Assembly: GCA_943331195.2 (NCBI GenBank)
Contig: CALQKQ020000234.1
Location: 1 to 6,284, forward strand
From: Akkermansia muciniphila
GTDB lineage: Bacteria > Verrucomicrobiota > Verrucomicrobiia > Verrucomicrobiales > V1-33
DNA length: 6,284 nucleotides
Direction: 5' to 3'
Numbering within the stretch: the stretch's first letter is position 1; each line of letters opens with the position of its first letter. The notes beneath the pieces were generated by a model. It saw nothing but the letters and a program-made list of their open reading frames with translations. It had not been told where the DNA came from and searched no databases. The position numbers and the translations under genes were made by a program. Of the stretch, positions 1 through 5,959 are shown one piece after another.

Positions 1-1998
1 GACGACGCCTGGCTCCACCCCTACCTCAGCCACTTAGACCGCCGCCGCCACCGCGCCGCCGCCCTTCACGCCAACCTCACCCAACCCAGCGCCCCCCCCC
101 AAGCCGACATGGCCCTCGGCCACCGCCACTACGGCCTCCACCGCAGCCCCTCCGGCTGGGTCTTCCGCGAGTGGGCCCCCCACGCCACCGCCCTCTCCCT
201 CGTCGGCGACTTCTCTAATTGGGAAGAACTCCCCGACTTCGCCCTCACCCGCCAAAACCCCCACGGCGACTGGGAACGCCACTTCCCCGCATCCGCCTTC
301 CGCCACGGCCAACACTATCGCCTCCAGATGCACTGGCCCCAGGGCCACGGCCACCGCCTCCCCGCCTGGACCCAACGCGTCGTCCAAGACCCGGATACGC
401 TAGAATTCACCGCCCAAGTCTGGGATCCCGGCCCCTACACCTGGCTCCACCCTCGCCCCAACCCCAAGGCCCGCCCCCTCCTCATCTACGAAGCCCACAT
501 CGGCATGGCCCAAGAGGATCCCCAGGTCGGCTCCTACCGCGCCTTCCAAGACCTCATCCTCCCCCGCATCGCCGCCGCAGGCTACAACGCCCTCCAAATC
601 ATGGGCGTCCTCGAGCACCCCTACTACGGCTCCTTCGGCTATCACGTCAGCAATTTCTTCGCCCCCAGCTCCCGCTTCGGCTCCCCAGAAGACTTCAAAA
701 ACCTCGTCGACGCCGCCCACGCCCTCGGCCTCGCCGTCATCATCGACCTCATCCACTCCCACAGCGTCAAAAACGAATCCGAAGGCCTCTCCCGCTTCGA
801 CGGCTCGCTCTACCAATACTTCCACGAAGGCCCCCGCGGCGACCACCCCGCCTGGGACAGCCGCTGCTTCGACTACGCCAAACCAGCCGTCCTCCACTTC
901 CTCCTCTCCAATTGCCGCTATTGGATCGAAGACTATCACCTCGACGGCTTCCGCTTCGACGGCATCACCTCCATGCTCTACCACGACCACGGTCTCGGTA
1001 AAGCCTTCACCGGCTACGACGACTACTTCCACCCCGGCGTCGACGAAGACGCCCTCGCCTACCTCGCCCTCGCCAACCAACTCATCCACTCCCTCAACCC
1101 CAACGCCCTCACCATCGCCGAAGACGTCTCCGGCATGCCCGGCCTCGCCGCTCCCCAAGCCGACGGCGGCGCCGGCTTCGACTTCCGCCTCGCCATGGGC
1201 GTCCCCGACCTCTGGGGCAAACTCGGCTCCGATACCCCCGACGAAGCCTGGAACGTCGAAACCCTCTGGCACGAACTCACCAGCCGCCGCGCCGAAGAAC
1301 GCGTCATCAGCTACGTCGAAAGCCACGACCAAGCCATCGTCGGCGGCAAAACCTTCATCTCCCGCCTCCTCGACGCCGCCATCTACACCGACATGGCGCT
1401 CGCCACCCACAACCCCCACGTCGATCGCGGCATCGCCCTCTGGAAACTCGCCCGCCTCCTCACCCTAGCCACCGCCGCTCACGGTTATCTCAATTTCATC
1501 GGCAATGAATTCGCTCACCCCGAATGGGTCGACTTCCCCCGCCTCGGCAATCACTGGTCCTACCACTACGCCCGCCGCCAGTGGTCTCTCCGCGACAACC
1601 CAGACCTCAAATACCACGCCCTCGGCGACTTCGACGCCGCCATCCTCCAACTGCTCGGCGATCCCGACACCTTCGCCGCCGCTCCCTGGAAACACTTCAG
1701 CCACGTCGCCGACCAACTCCTCGTCCTCCAGCGCGGCCACCTCCTCCTCGCCTTCAATTTCAATCCCACCCAAAGCTTCCCCAGCCGCGCCGTCACCGCC
1801 CCCCCCGGCCGCTGGAAGTTAGTACTCGACAGCGACGAACCCCGCTTCGCCGGCCTCGGACGCCTCCACCCCCACCAACTCTACGCCTCCCAGCCCTCCC
1901 CCAACGCCCACGAACTCCACCTCTACCTCCCCTCCCGCTGCGCCCTCGTCCTCGCCTGGCAAGCCCCCCCCGCCACCCCCGCTTCCGCCCCCACCTGA
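1..1998 (+). CDS. glgB: 1,4-alpha-glucan branching enzyme, eukaryote-like GH13 type (5'-truncated by the window)
   Basis: The enzyme cuts alpha-1,4-glucan chains and rejoins the pieces through alpha-1,6 links, forming branches in cytoplasmic glycogen. The frame is open from base 1 with no stop, so the first in-frame ATG (109) is internal: the 36 residues before it (DAWLHPYLSHLDRR...) match the N-terminal DPYL region of eukaryotic branching enzymes. About 665 residues are present; compared with human GBE1 (about 700) some 30-40 are missing. Domains: a CBM48-like segment around EWAP (bases 169-180) and GDFSNW; a GH13 TIM barrel with DLIHSHS (745-765), nucleophile Asp in GFRFDG (958-960), acid/base Glu in TIAED (1120-1122) and the third Asp in ESHDQ (1327-1329); and a C-terminal beta domain (AFNFNP, VLDSD, YLPSR). 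YHVSNFFAPSSRFG, TSMLYHDHG, AEDVSGMP and GNEFAHPEWVDFPR fit the eukaryotic GH13_8 type better than ordinary bacterial GlgB. The tail is Ala/Pro-rich. No frameshift is seen and all catalytic residues are present. Confidence 0.95.
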   Translation, partial: DDAWLHPYLSHLDRRRHRAAALHANLTQPSAPPQADMALGHRHYGLHRSPSGWVFREWAPHATALSLVGDFSNWEELPDFALTRQNPHGDWERHFPASAFRHGQHYRLQMHWPQGHGHRLPAWTQRVVQDPDTLEFTAQVWDPGPYTWLHPRPNPKARPLLIYEAHIGMAQEDPQVGSYRAFQDLILPRIAAAGYNALQIMGVLEHPYYGSFGYHVSNFFAPSSRFGSPEDFKNLVDAAHALGLAVIIDLIHSHSVKNESEGLSRFDGSLYQYFHEGPRGDHPAWDSRCFDYAKPAVLHFLLSNCRYWIEDYHLDGFRFDGITSMLYHDHGLGKAFTGYDDYFHPGVDEDALAYLALANQLIHSLNPNALTIAEDVSGMPGLAAPQADGGAGFDFRLAMGVPDLWGKLGSDTPDEAWNVETLWHELTSRRAEERVISYVESHDQAIVGGKTFISRLLDAAIYTDMALATHNPHVDRGIALWKLARLLTLATAAHGYLNFIGNEFAHPEWVDFPRLGNHWSYHYARRQWSLRDNPDLKYHALGDFDAAILQLLGDPDTFAAAPWKHFSHVADQLLVLQRGHLLLAFNFNPTQSFPSRAVTAPPGRWKLVLDSDEPRFAGLGRLHPHQLYASQPSPNAHELHLYLPSRCALVLAWQAPPATPASAPT

Positions 1999-2035
1999 CC
2001 CCAGCCCGGCGCTTCCTCCTCCACCCCCCATTCCC

Positions 2036-2434
2036 ATGAGCGACCTCCCCCCCCCCATCCCGCCCGGAGCCCCCACCACCCACGACAAAAGCCTCGCCAT
2101 GCTTTGCCACCTCCTCGCCTTCGCCGGCGGCATCGCCCCCATCGCCGGCAACCTCCTCGGCCCCCTCGTCATGTGGCTCACCCAACGAGAAAAATCCGCC
2201 TTCGCCGACTACCACGGCAAAGAATCCCTCAATTTCCAAATCACCATCAGCCTCGCCCTAGCCCTCTGCTTCGCCTTCACCGCCGCCTTCAGTTGGCTCC
2301 TCATCGGCCTCCTCGGCATCCCCTTGATGGTGGCCATCGCCCTCTACGCCACCGTCATGACCATCTTCGCCGCCCTCAAAGCCAACGAAGGAAAGCTCTA
2401 CCGCTACCCCTTCACCCTCCGCCTCATCAAATAA
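2036..2434 (+). CDS. DUF4870 (Tic20-like) small membrane protein
   Basis: A 132-residue integral membrane protein of unknown function. After a Pro-rich N-terminus (PPPIPPGAP) come a hydrophobic segment at about residues 20-48 and two closely spaced ones at about 69-94 and 95-114. The conserved DUF4870 signature lies between the first and second: GPLVMWL, then a charged loop with R51, K53, HGKE (60-63) and LNFQ (65-68). The C-terminus ends in a short basic stretch (YRYPFTLRLIK), as is usual for the family. Length and topology match DUF4870. The gene starts 37 nt after the branching enzyme stop on the same strand, so co-transcription is plausible, but nothing links it to glycogen. Upstream of the ATG there is only a pyrimidine-rich stretch and no purine-rich ribosome binding site. 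The start is chosen because it is the first ATG and gives a typical family N-terminus. Confidence 0.88.
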   Translation: MSDLPPPIPPGAPTTHDKSLAMLCHLLAFAGGIAPIAGNLLGPLVMWLTQREKSAFADYHGKESLNFQITISLALALCFAFTAAFSWLLIGLLGIPLMVAIALYATVMTIFAALKANEGKLYRYPFTLRLIK

Positions 2435-2535
2435 ACGCGCCGTTGCCCCATCCCGACATCCCGACATCCCGCTAGGCCCACCCACCCTAGCCACTCACTA
2501 GGGGTTTTCCCGATCCTGCGCTTTCCGCCGCCTTT

Positions 2536-2552
2536 TTGCCAATGACCGGCAA
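2536..2552. promoter_or_regulatory. Operator-like inverted repeat TTGCC-N7-GGCAA
   Basis: Arms TTGCC (2536-2540) and GGCAA (2548-2552) form a 17-bp dyad, about 90 nt upstream of the fasciclin start codon. Its size and spacing fit a binding site for a dimeric helix-turn-helix regulator, but I do not recognise the regulator. A dyad of this size could arise by chance in such GC-rich DNA, so confidence is low. Confidence 0.25.
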
Positions 2553-2567
2553 CCGCCCCCCGCCCCC

Positions 2568-2608
2568 AGCGCGTTGCTGCCTTGCGGACACCTAGCGCAC
2601 TGCTGCCT
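2568..2608 (+). repeat. 15-bp direct repeat pair upstream of the fasciclin gene
   Basis: AGCGCGTTGCTGCCT (2568-2582) and AGCGCACTGCTGCCT (2594-2608) match at 13 of 15 positions and start 26 bp apart. Both lie in the last 75 nt before the fasciclin ATG. They could be paired regulatory sites or remnants of a local duplication. Confidence 0.45.
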
Positions 2609-2641
2609 AGATCCTCCTCCACAACCCCAAGATCCTACACT

Positions 2642-3127
2642 ATGAAATTCCTCAGCGCCTCCCTCCTCGCCCTCTCCTTCGCCCTCGCCCCGATCGCCGC
2701 CCGCGCCGCCGAGCCCGCCAAAACCGTGGTCGAAATCGCCGCCGCCAACAAGGACTTCTCCACCCTCGTCGCCGCCGTCAAGGCTGCCGGCCTCGCCGAA
2801 ACCCTCAGCGGCACCGGCCCCTTCACCGTCTTCGCCCCCACCAACGAAGCCTTCGCCAAACTCCCAGCCGGCACCGTCGAAAGCCTCCTCAAACCCGAAA
2901 ATAAGGCCAAACTCGCCGCCATCCTCACCTACCACGTCGTCGCCGGCAAGGTCATGGCCGCCGACGTCAAAGCCGGTAAGGTCAAAACCGTCAACGGCGC
3001 CGAAGCCACCATCGCCACCAACGGCGGCGTCACCATCGACAAAGCCAAGGTCGTCAAAACCGACATCGTCGGCTCCAACGGCGTCATCCACGTCATCGAC
3101 TCCGTCATCCTCCCCGCCGCCAAGTAA
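2642..3127 (+). CDS. Secreted fasciclin (FAS1) domain protein
   Basis: A 161-residue exported protein made of one FAS1 domain, a fold found in cell-surface and secreted proteins and often linked to adhesion or matrix binding; its ligand here is unknown. Residues 1-23 form a signal peptide: K2, a hydrophobic core (FLSASLLALSFALAPIA) and a cleavage site at ARA or RAA, leaving a mature protein starting near AEPAK. The FAS1 hallmarks appear in order: FSTLVAAVKAAGL (39-51), H1 motif TVFAPTNEAF (62-71), LPAGTVESLL, the YH motif ILTYHVVAGKV (94-104) and H2 motif GVIHVIDSVILP (147-158). With about 135 residues after the signal it is a standard stand-alone FAS1 protein. I chose the ATG at 2642 because it begins the signal peptide; an in-frame TTG at 2582 would add 20 residues that spoil it. 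No good Shine-Dalgarno is seen. The gene ends at a strong terminator and appears to be a single-gene transcript. Confidence 0.92.
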   Translation: MKFLSASLLALSFALAPIAARAAEPAKTVVEIAAANKDFSTLVAAVKAAGLAETLSGTGPFTVFAPTNEAFAKLPAGTVESLLKPENKAKLAAILTYHVVAGKVMAADVKAGKVKTVNGAEATIATNGGVTIDKAKVVKTDIVGSNGVIHVIDSVILPAAK

Positions 3128-3165
3128 GGCGACCTAGGTTTCCCTAAACCGGAGCCTTTTCCCCT

Positions 3166-3201
3166 GCGCCGCCGACCTCACCGTCGGCGGCGCTTTTTTT
3201 T
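3166..3201 (+). terminator. Strong intrinsic terminator after the fasciclin gene
   Basis: A perfect 11-bp stem, GCGCCGCCGAC (3166-3176) with GTCGGCGGCGC (3183-3193), closes a 6-nt loop and is followed directly by eight T residues (3194-3201). This is a textbook Rho-independent terminator on the plus strand, 38 nt past the fasciclin stop. Read from the minus strand the hairpin also lies just past the dinB stop, but no U-tract follows in that direction, so it would end dinB transcription poorly. Confidence 0.93.
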
Positions 3202-3219
3202 GGCTAAGCTGATAGCGCC

Positions 3220-4311
3220 CTACTCCAAGCCCAGCTGCATCTGCCGCAAGTGCATCTCCTGGAGCCCCGCCAAGCCAATCCCCAACAAGCGCAGCGGCCG
3301 CTCCACCAAGCGGTGCCGCCCCAATAGCGCACAGGCAAATCGGTACACCGTCGCCGCATCCTCCACCGGCTCCTCCACGCTGAGCTGCCGCGTCAAGGTG
3401 GTGAAATCCCGATACCGCACCTTGACCGAAACCGTCCGCGCCCCCAACCGATTCCGCGCCAGCTTCTCCGCCAGCTCCCCAGCCTGCTCTCGCAAGCACG
3501 CCCGCAACAGCAACCGGTCCGCCGTGTCCTGCGGAAACGTGTTCTCGCTGCTGATGCTCTTGATTTCATCCCCCAAATCCAGCGGCCGCTCATCCTCCCC
3601 ATGCGCTAGCCGCTTCAACTCCCGGCCCCACGCCCCCACCAGCGAACGCAAATCCATCCCCGTATCCTGCAAATCCCCAATCGTCGCCAAACCCGCCTTC
3701 TGCAACACCCCCTCCGTCACCCGCCCCACCCCATGGATCGCCCCCACCGGCAATCCCCGCAAAAAACCCGCCTTCCCCGACTCCGGCACCACCGTCAACC
3801 CATCCGGCTTAAACGACGACGACGCGATTTTTGCGAGCAATTTGTTCGGCGCAATCCCAATCGTCGCCGTCAAACCCCGCTCCGCCACCACCGCCCGCTT
3901 GATCTCCCACGCCAAAGGCCGCGCCTTTTCCAGCAAAGCATCGTGGTCCGCCGCCTCCCCCACCCGCCCCGTCACCTCAATGTAAGCCTCGTCCACCGAA
4001 ACCTGCTGCACCGCCTCACCCGCCAGCCGATGAATGATGCCCATGATGGCCCGGCTTTCCTCCTGGTATACCCCCATCCGCGGCGAAACGAAAATCCCCT
4101 CCGGGCAGACCCGCTGCGCCACCGCGCTCGCCATCGCCGAACGCACCCCCCGCTTCCGCGCCTCATAACTCGCCGCACAAACCACCCCCCGCCGCTCCGG
4201 CGATCCCCCCACAATCACCGGCTGCCCCCGCCACGCCGGATGGTCGCGCTGCTCCACCGATGCGTAAAAAGCATCCATGTCCAAATGAAAAATGACGCGC
4301 GCTCCCTGCAT
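3220..4311 (-). CDS. dinB: DNA polymerase IV (Y-family translesion polymerase)
   Basis: An error-prone Y-family polymerase that extends DNA past lesions in the cytoplasm; the family is often SOS-induced. Numbered from the start used here (363 residues): HLDMDAFYASVE carries the first catalytic Asp (D11) and a steric-gate Tyr (Y16); SVDEAY carries the catalytic pair D107/E108; GIAPNKLLAKIAS and KPDGLTVV complete the palm/fingers; a helix-hairpin-helix thumb follows (LPVGAIHGVGRVTEGVLQKAGL), then the little-finger domain from about residue 240. Length and residues are normal for DinB. The last five residues, QLGLE, resemble the QL[S/D]LF beta-clamp-binding motif but end in Glu. An ATG nine bases upstream (4318-4320) would touch the GGAGG directly, whereas ATG 4309-4311 lies 9 nt from it, so I prefer the shorter form; the alternative adds only MGH. 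The gene converges with the fasciclin gene and diverges from the oxidoreductase. It uses mostly G-ending codons, unlike its neighbours. Confidence 0.96.
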   Translation of the reverse strand: MQGARVIFHLDMDAFYASVEQRDHPAWRGQPVIVGGSPERRGVVCAASYEARKRGVRSAMASAVAQRVCPEGIFVSPRMGVYQEESRAIMGIIHRLAGEAVQQVSVDEAYIEVTGRVGEAADHDALLEKARPLAWEIKRAVVAERGLTATIGIAPNKLLAKIASSSFKPDGLTVVPESGKAGFLRGLPVGAIHGVGRVTEGVLQKAGLATIGDLQDTGMDLRSLVGAWGRELKRLAHGEDERPLDLGDEIKSISSENTFPQDTADRLLLRACLREQAGELAEKLARNRLGARTVSVKVRYRDFTTLTRQLSVEEPVEDAATVYRFACALLGRHRLVERPLRLLGIGLAGLQEMHLRQMQLGLE

Positions 4312-4320
4312 GTGGCCCAT

Positions 4321-4328
4321 CCTCCCCT
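4321..4328 (-). promoter_or_regulatory. Shine-Dalgarno sequence of dinB, deciding its start
   Basis: Read on the minus strand this is AGGGGAGG. The GGAGG core ends at 4321, 9 nt before the ATG at 4311-4309 but immediately adjacent to the in-frame ATG at 4320-4318. The spacing favours the inner ATG as the real start. It is the only strong ribosome binding site in the window. Confidence 0.75.
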
Positions 4329-4428
4329 AAACCGAAATCAAGCCAGGGCCAAGCCCGGCGGCACCCTTTTCCGCCCCCGCCTCCACGATTTCTCTTGCCT
4401 CATCGCCGCTTCTTCATCCAATCTTCAT

Positions 4429-4494
4429 TGTTCTCTTGGGGGGAACAGCGGCTCCGGGTCAGCTGATATCCACAGCGCCCGGAGCCGTTTCTTT
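4429..4494 (+). terminator. Two stem-loops with U-rich tail in the leader of the oxidoreductase gene (attenuator- or sRNA-terminator-like)
   Basis: The first stem pairs TGTTCTC (4429-4435) with GGGAACA (4441-4447), 7 bp including one G-U, around a 5-nt loop. One base later a perfect 10-bp stem pairs CGGCTCCGGG (4449-4458) with CCCGGAGCCG (4478-4487) around a 19-nt loop, followed by TTTCTTTT (4488-4495). On the plus strand this has the form of an intrinsic terminator with a helper hairpin. It ends about 50 nt before the oxidoreductase ATG, and no plus-strand gene lies upstream for it to terminate, because dinB points the other way. It could therefore be a leader attenuator, part of a riboswitch-like element, or the end of a small RNA. 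I do not recognise a known class and see no convincing promoter. Confidence 0.5.
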
Positions 4495-4545
4495 TCCCGC
4501 CCGGCCCTTGCGCTCCCTCCTCCGCCGGGCATTGAACTCCCCCAC

Positions 4546-5817
4546 ATGGAGCGCACCGAAGTCATCATCATCGGCGCCGGCCTCGCCGGCCTCTGCTGCG
4601 CCCGCCGCCTCGCCGAAAGCGGCGTGCGCGTCTCCCTCCTCGAAGCCTCCGATGCCCCCGGAGGTCGCGTCCGCACCGACCTCGTCGACGGCTTCCGCCT
4701 CGACCGCGGCTTCCAAGTCCTCCTCACCGCCTACCCCGAAGCCCGCCGCGTCCTCGACTACGACGCCCTCAACCTCAAACCCTTCTACGCCGGTAGCCTC
4801 GTCCGCTTCGCCGCCCAGTGGCACCGCATGGCCGATCCCTGGCACCACCCCGCCGATGCCCTGCGCAGCTTTCCCAATCCCATCGGCACCCCCTGGGACA
4901 AACTCCGCGCCGGCCTCCTCAGCTTGCAACGCAGCGCCGGCCGCGGAACTCCCGCCGCATCCTGCGGACAATCCACCCTCGCCTTCCTCCAAAAGCGCTT
5001 TTCCCCCGCCATGCTCGAGCGCTTCTTCCGCCCCTTCATGGCCGGCGTCCTCCTCGACCGCGACCTCGCCGCCGACCGCCGCTGGTTCGACTCCCTCTAC
5101 CGCCTGTTCGCCACCGGCCAAACCGCCGTCCCCGCCCTCGGAATGGGCGAAATCCCCCGCCAACTCGCCGACGCCCTCCCCCGCGGAACCCTCCGCCTCC
5201 ACACCCGCGTCGAGGCCCTCCACGCCGACCGCCACCAAGTCCGCCTCGCCGACGGCCACAGCCTCCAAGCCCGCGCCATCGTCCTCGCCACCGACGGCCG
5301 CACCGCCGCAGCCCTCGCCAACTCCCTCGTCGCCCCCATGGAATTCCGCGAAGTCCGCTCCTGGTGGTGGGCCGCCCGGGCCCCCTCCCACCCCGACCCC
5401 ATCCTCTTCCTCAACGGCAACGGCTGCGGCCCAATCAACAACGCCGCCTGGCTCAGCAACGTCAGCCGCGCCTACGCCCCGCCCGGCCAGGCCCTCCTCA
5501 ATGTCACCACCCTCCCCGGATCGCCCGATTGGGACGACCCCGCCGCCGTCCGCCGCCAACTCCGCGACTGGTTCGGCCCCATCACCGATGACTGGCGCCT
5601 CCTCCGCGAAGACCACCTCCGCGACGCCCTCCCCGTCCCCGCCCAACTCCACCCCCGCTTCGAAGGCCGCCCCCCGCGCCTCGCCCCCGGCCTCTTCCTC
5701 GCCGGCGATCACCACGCCACCCCCTCCATCAACGGCGCCATGATCTCCGGCCGCCGCGCCGCCGAAGCCGTCCTCCAATCCTTCGCCGATGCCCCCCTCA
5801 CCGGCGAATTGTGGTGA
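4546..5817 (+). CDS. FAD-dependent oxidoreductase, amine oxidase / phytoene desaturase-like
   Basis: A 423-residue flavoprotein; the substrate is not known. The N-terminus has a Rossmann dinucleotide-binding motif VIIIGAGLAGLCCARRL (GxGxxG at residues 10-15), the ribose-binding acid E33 at the end of the second strand, and the GG-doublet motif GGRVRT (39-44), all typical of the amine oxidase/protoporphyrinogen oxidase/phytoene desaturase superfamily. It continues with DGFRLDRGFQVLLTAYPEARRVLDYDALNLKPFY, characteristic of a bacterial NAD(P)/FAD oxidoreductase subgroup. The C-terminal FAD-contacting segment is GLFLAGDHHATPSINGAMISGRRAAEAVL, with the GD pair at 387-388. No signal peptide or membrane segment is seen, so it is probably cytoplasmic or membrane-associated. 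The ATG at 4546 is placed just before the Rossmann strand, as usual; the frame stays open upstream to 3733, but that part lies antisense to dinB and is Arg/Pro/His-rich. No Shine-Dalgarno is evident. Nothing nearby (carotenoid, haem or quinone genes) points to the substrate. Confidence 0.9.
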   Translation: MERTEVIIIGAGLAGLCCARRLAESGVRVSLLEASDAPGGRVRTDLVDGFRLDRGFQVLLTAYPEARRVLDYDALNLKPFYAGSLVRFAAQWHRMADPWHHPADALRSFPNPIGTPWDKLRAGLLSLQRSAGRGTPAASCGQSTLAFLQKRFSPAMLERFFRPFMAGVLLDRDLAADRRWFDSLYRLFATGQTAVPALGMGEIPRQLADALPRGTLRLHTRVEALHADRHQVRLADGHSLQARAIVLATDGRTAAALANSLVAPMEFREVRSWWWAARAPSHPDPILFLNGNGCGPINNAAWLSNVSRAYAPPGQALLNVTTLPGSPDWDDPAAVRRQLRDWFGPITDDWRLLREDHLRDALPVPAQLHPRFEGRPPRLAPGLFLAGDHHATPSINGAMISGRRAAEAVLQSFADAPLTGELW

Positions 5818-5959
5818 TTTCCTAGCCCTCGCCCCTAGCCCCTCGCCATGCTCCTCGCCCCGCGCCGCGCGCCGCGCCAACCCGAAGCCCTCGGTTTCCC
5901 CTGCGTTCCGGCGGCGCAACTTAGGCCAGTGTTATTCCGGAGGGCTCATCCTAAAATGC
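5818..5959. other. Non-coding stretch after the oxidoreductase gene
   Basis: No supported gene. It begins with an imperfect direct repeat (CTAGCCCTCGCC at 5822, CTAGCCCCTCGCC at 5835), then a CG-alternating stretch near 5860-5878, and leads into the palindromic repeat cluster. No hairpin followed by a T-run is seen, so the end of the oxidoreductase transcript is unclear. Confidence 0.5.

Larger units (their letters stand above)
2435..2641. other. Intergenic region between DUF4870 and fasciclin genes, with short repeats
   Basis: No gene is supported in these 207 nt. The region holds an 8-bp tandem repeat (TCCCGACA, about 2.6 copies, 2451-2471). A short stem-loop follows with arms GCTAGG (2471-2476) and CCTAGC (2486-2491) and a 9-nt loop; only a TTTT at 2505-2508 follows it, so it is at best a weak terminator for the upstream pair of genes. 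The region also holds an operator-like inverted repeat and a 15-bp direct repeat, listed separately. The fasciclin promoter must lie here or further upstream, but I cannot identify a convincing -35/-10 pair. Confidence 0.6.

Noticed and set aside
400..1419. A 339-codon minus-strand frame inside the branching enzyme gene, rich in Gly, Val, Glu and Ala
   Set aside because: It is the complement-frame shadow of a strongly conserved enzyme gene; no domain or motif is visible.
109..1998. Treating the ATG at 109 as the true start of the branching enzyme
   Set aside because: The frame is open to base 1 and the upstream residues match the conserved N-terminal region of the family, so the true start lies before the window.
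2582..2641. Alternative TTG start adding 20 residues to the fasciclin protein
   Set aside because: The extension would bury the clear signal peptide that begins at the ATG at 2642.
4395..4424. A TTGCCT / CAATCT pair as a sigma-70 promoter for the oxidoreductase
   Set aside because: The -10 match is too poor to support a call.
3733..4545. A 271-codon open extension upstream of the oxidoreductase start, in the same frame, which would give a 694-residue protein
   Set aside because: It lies mostly antisense to the intact dinB gene, its composition is Arg/Pro/His-rich without motifs, and the flavin-binding domain starts properly at the ATG at 4546. The openness comes from the C-rich strand.
4459..5919. 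A 486-codon minus-strand frame over the oxidoreductase
   Set aside because: Low-complexity Gly/Glu/Ala/Val composition typical of antisense frames in C-rich DNA; the plus strand encodes a recognisable flavoprotein.
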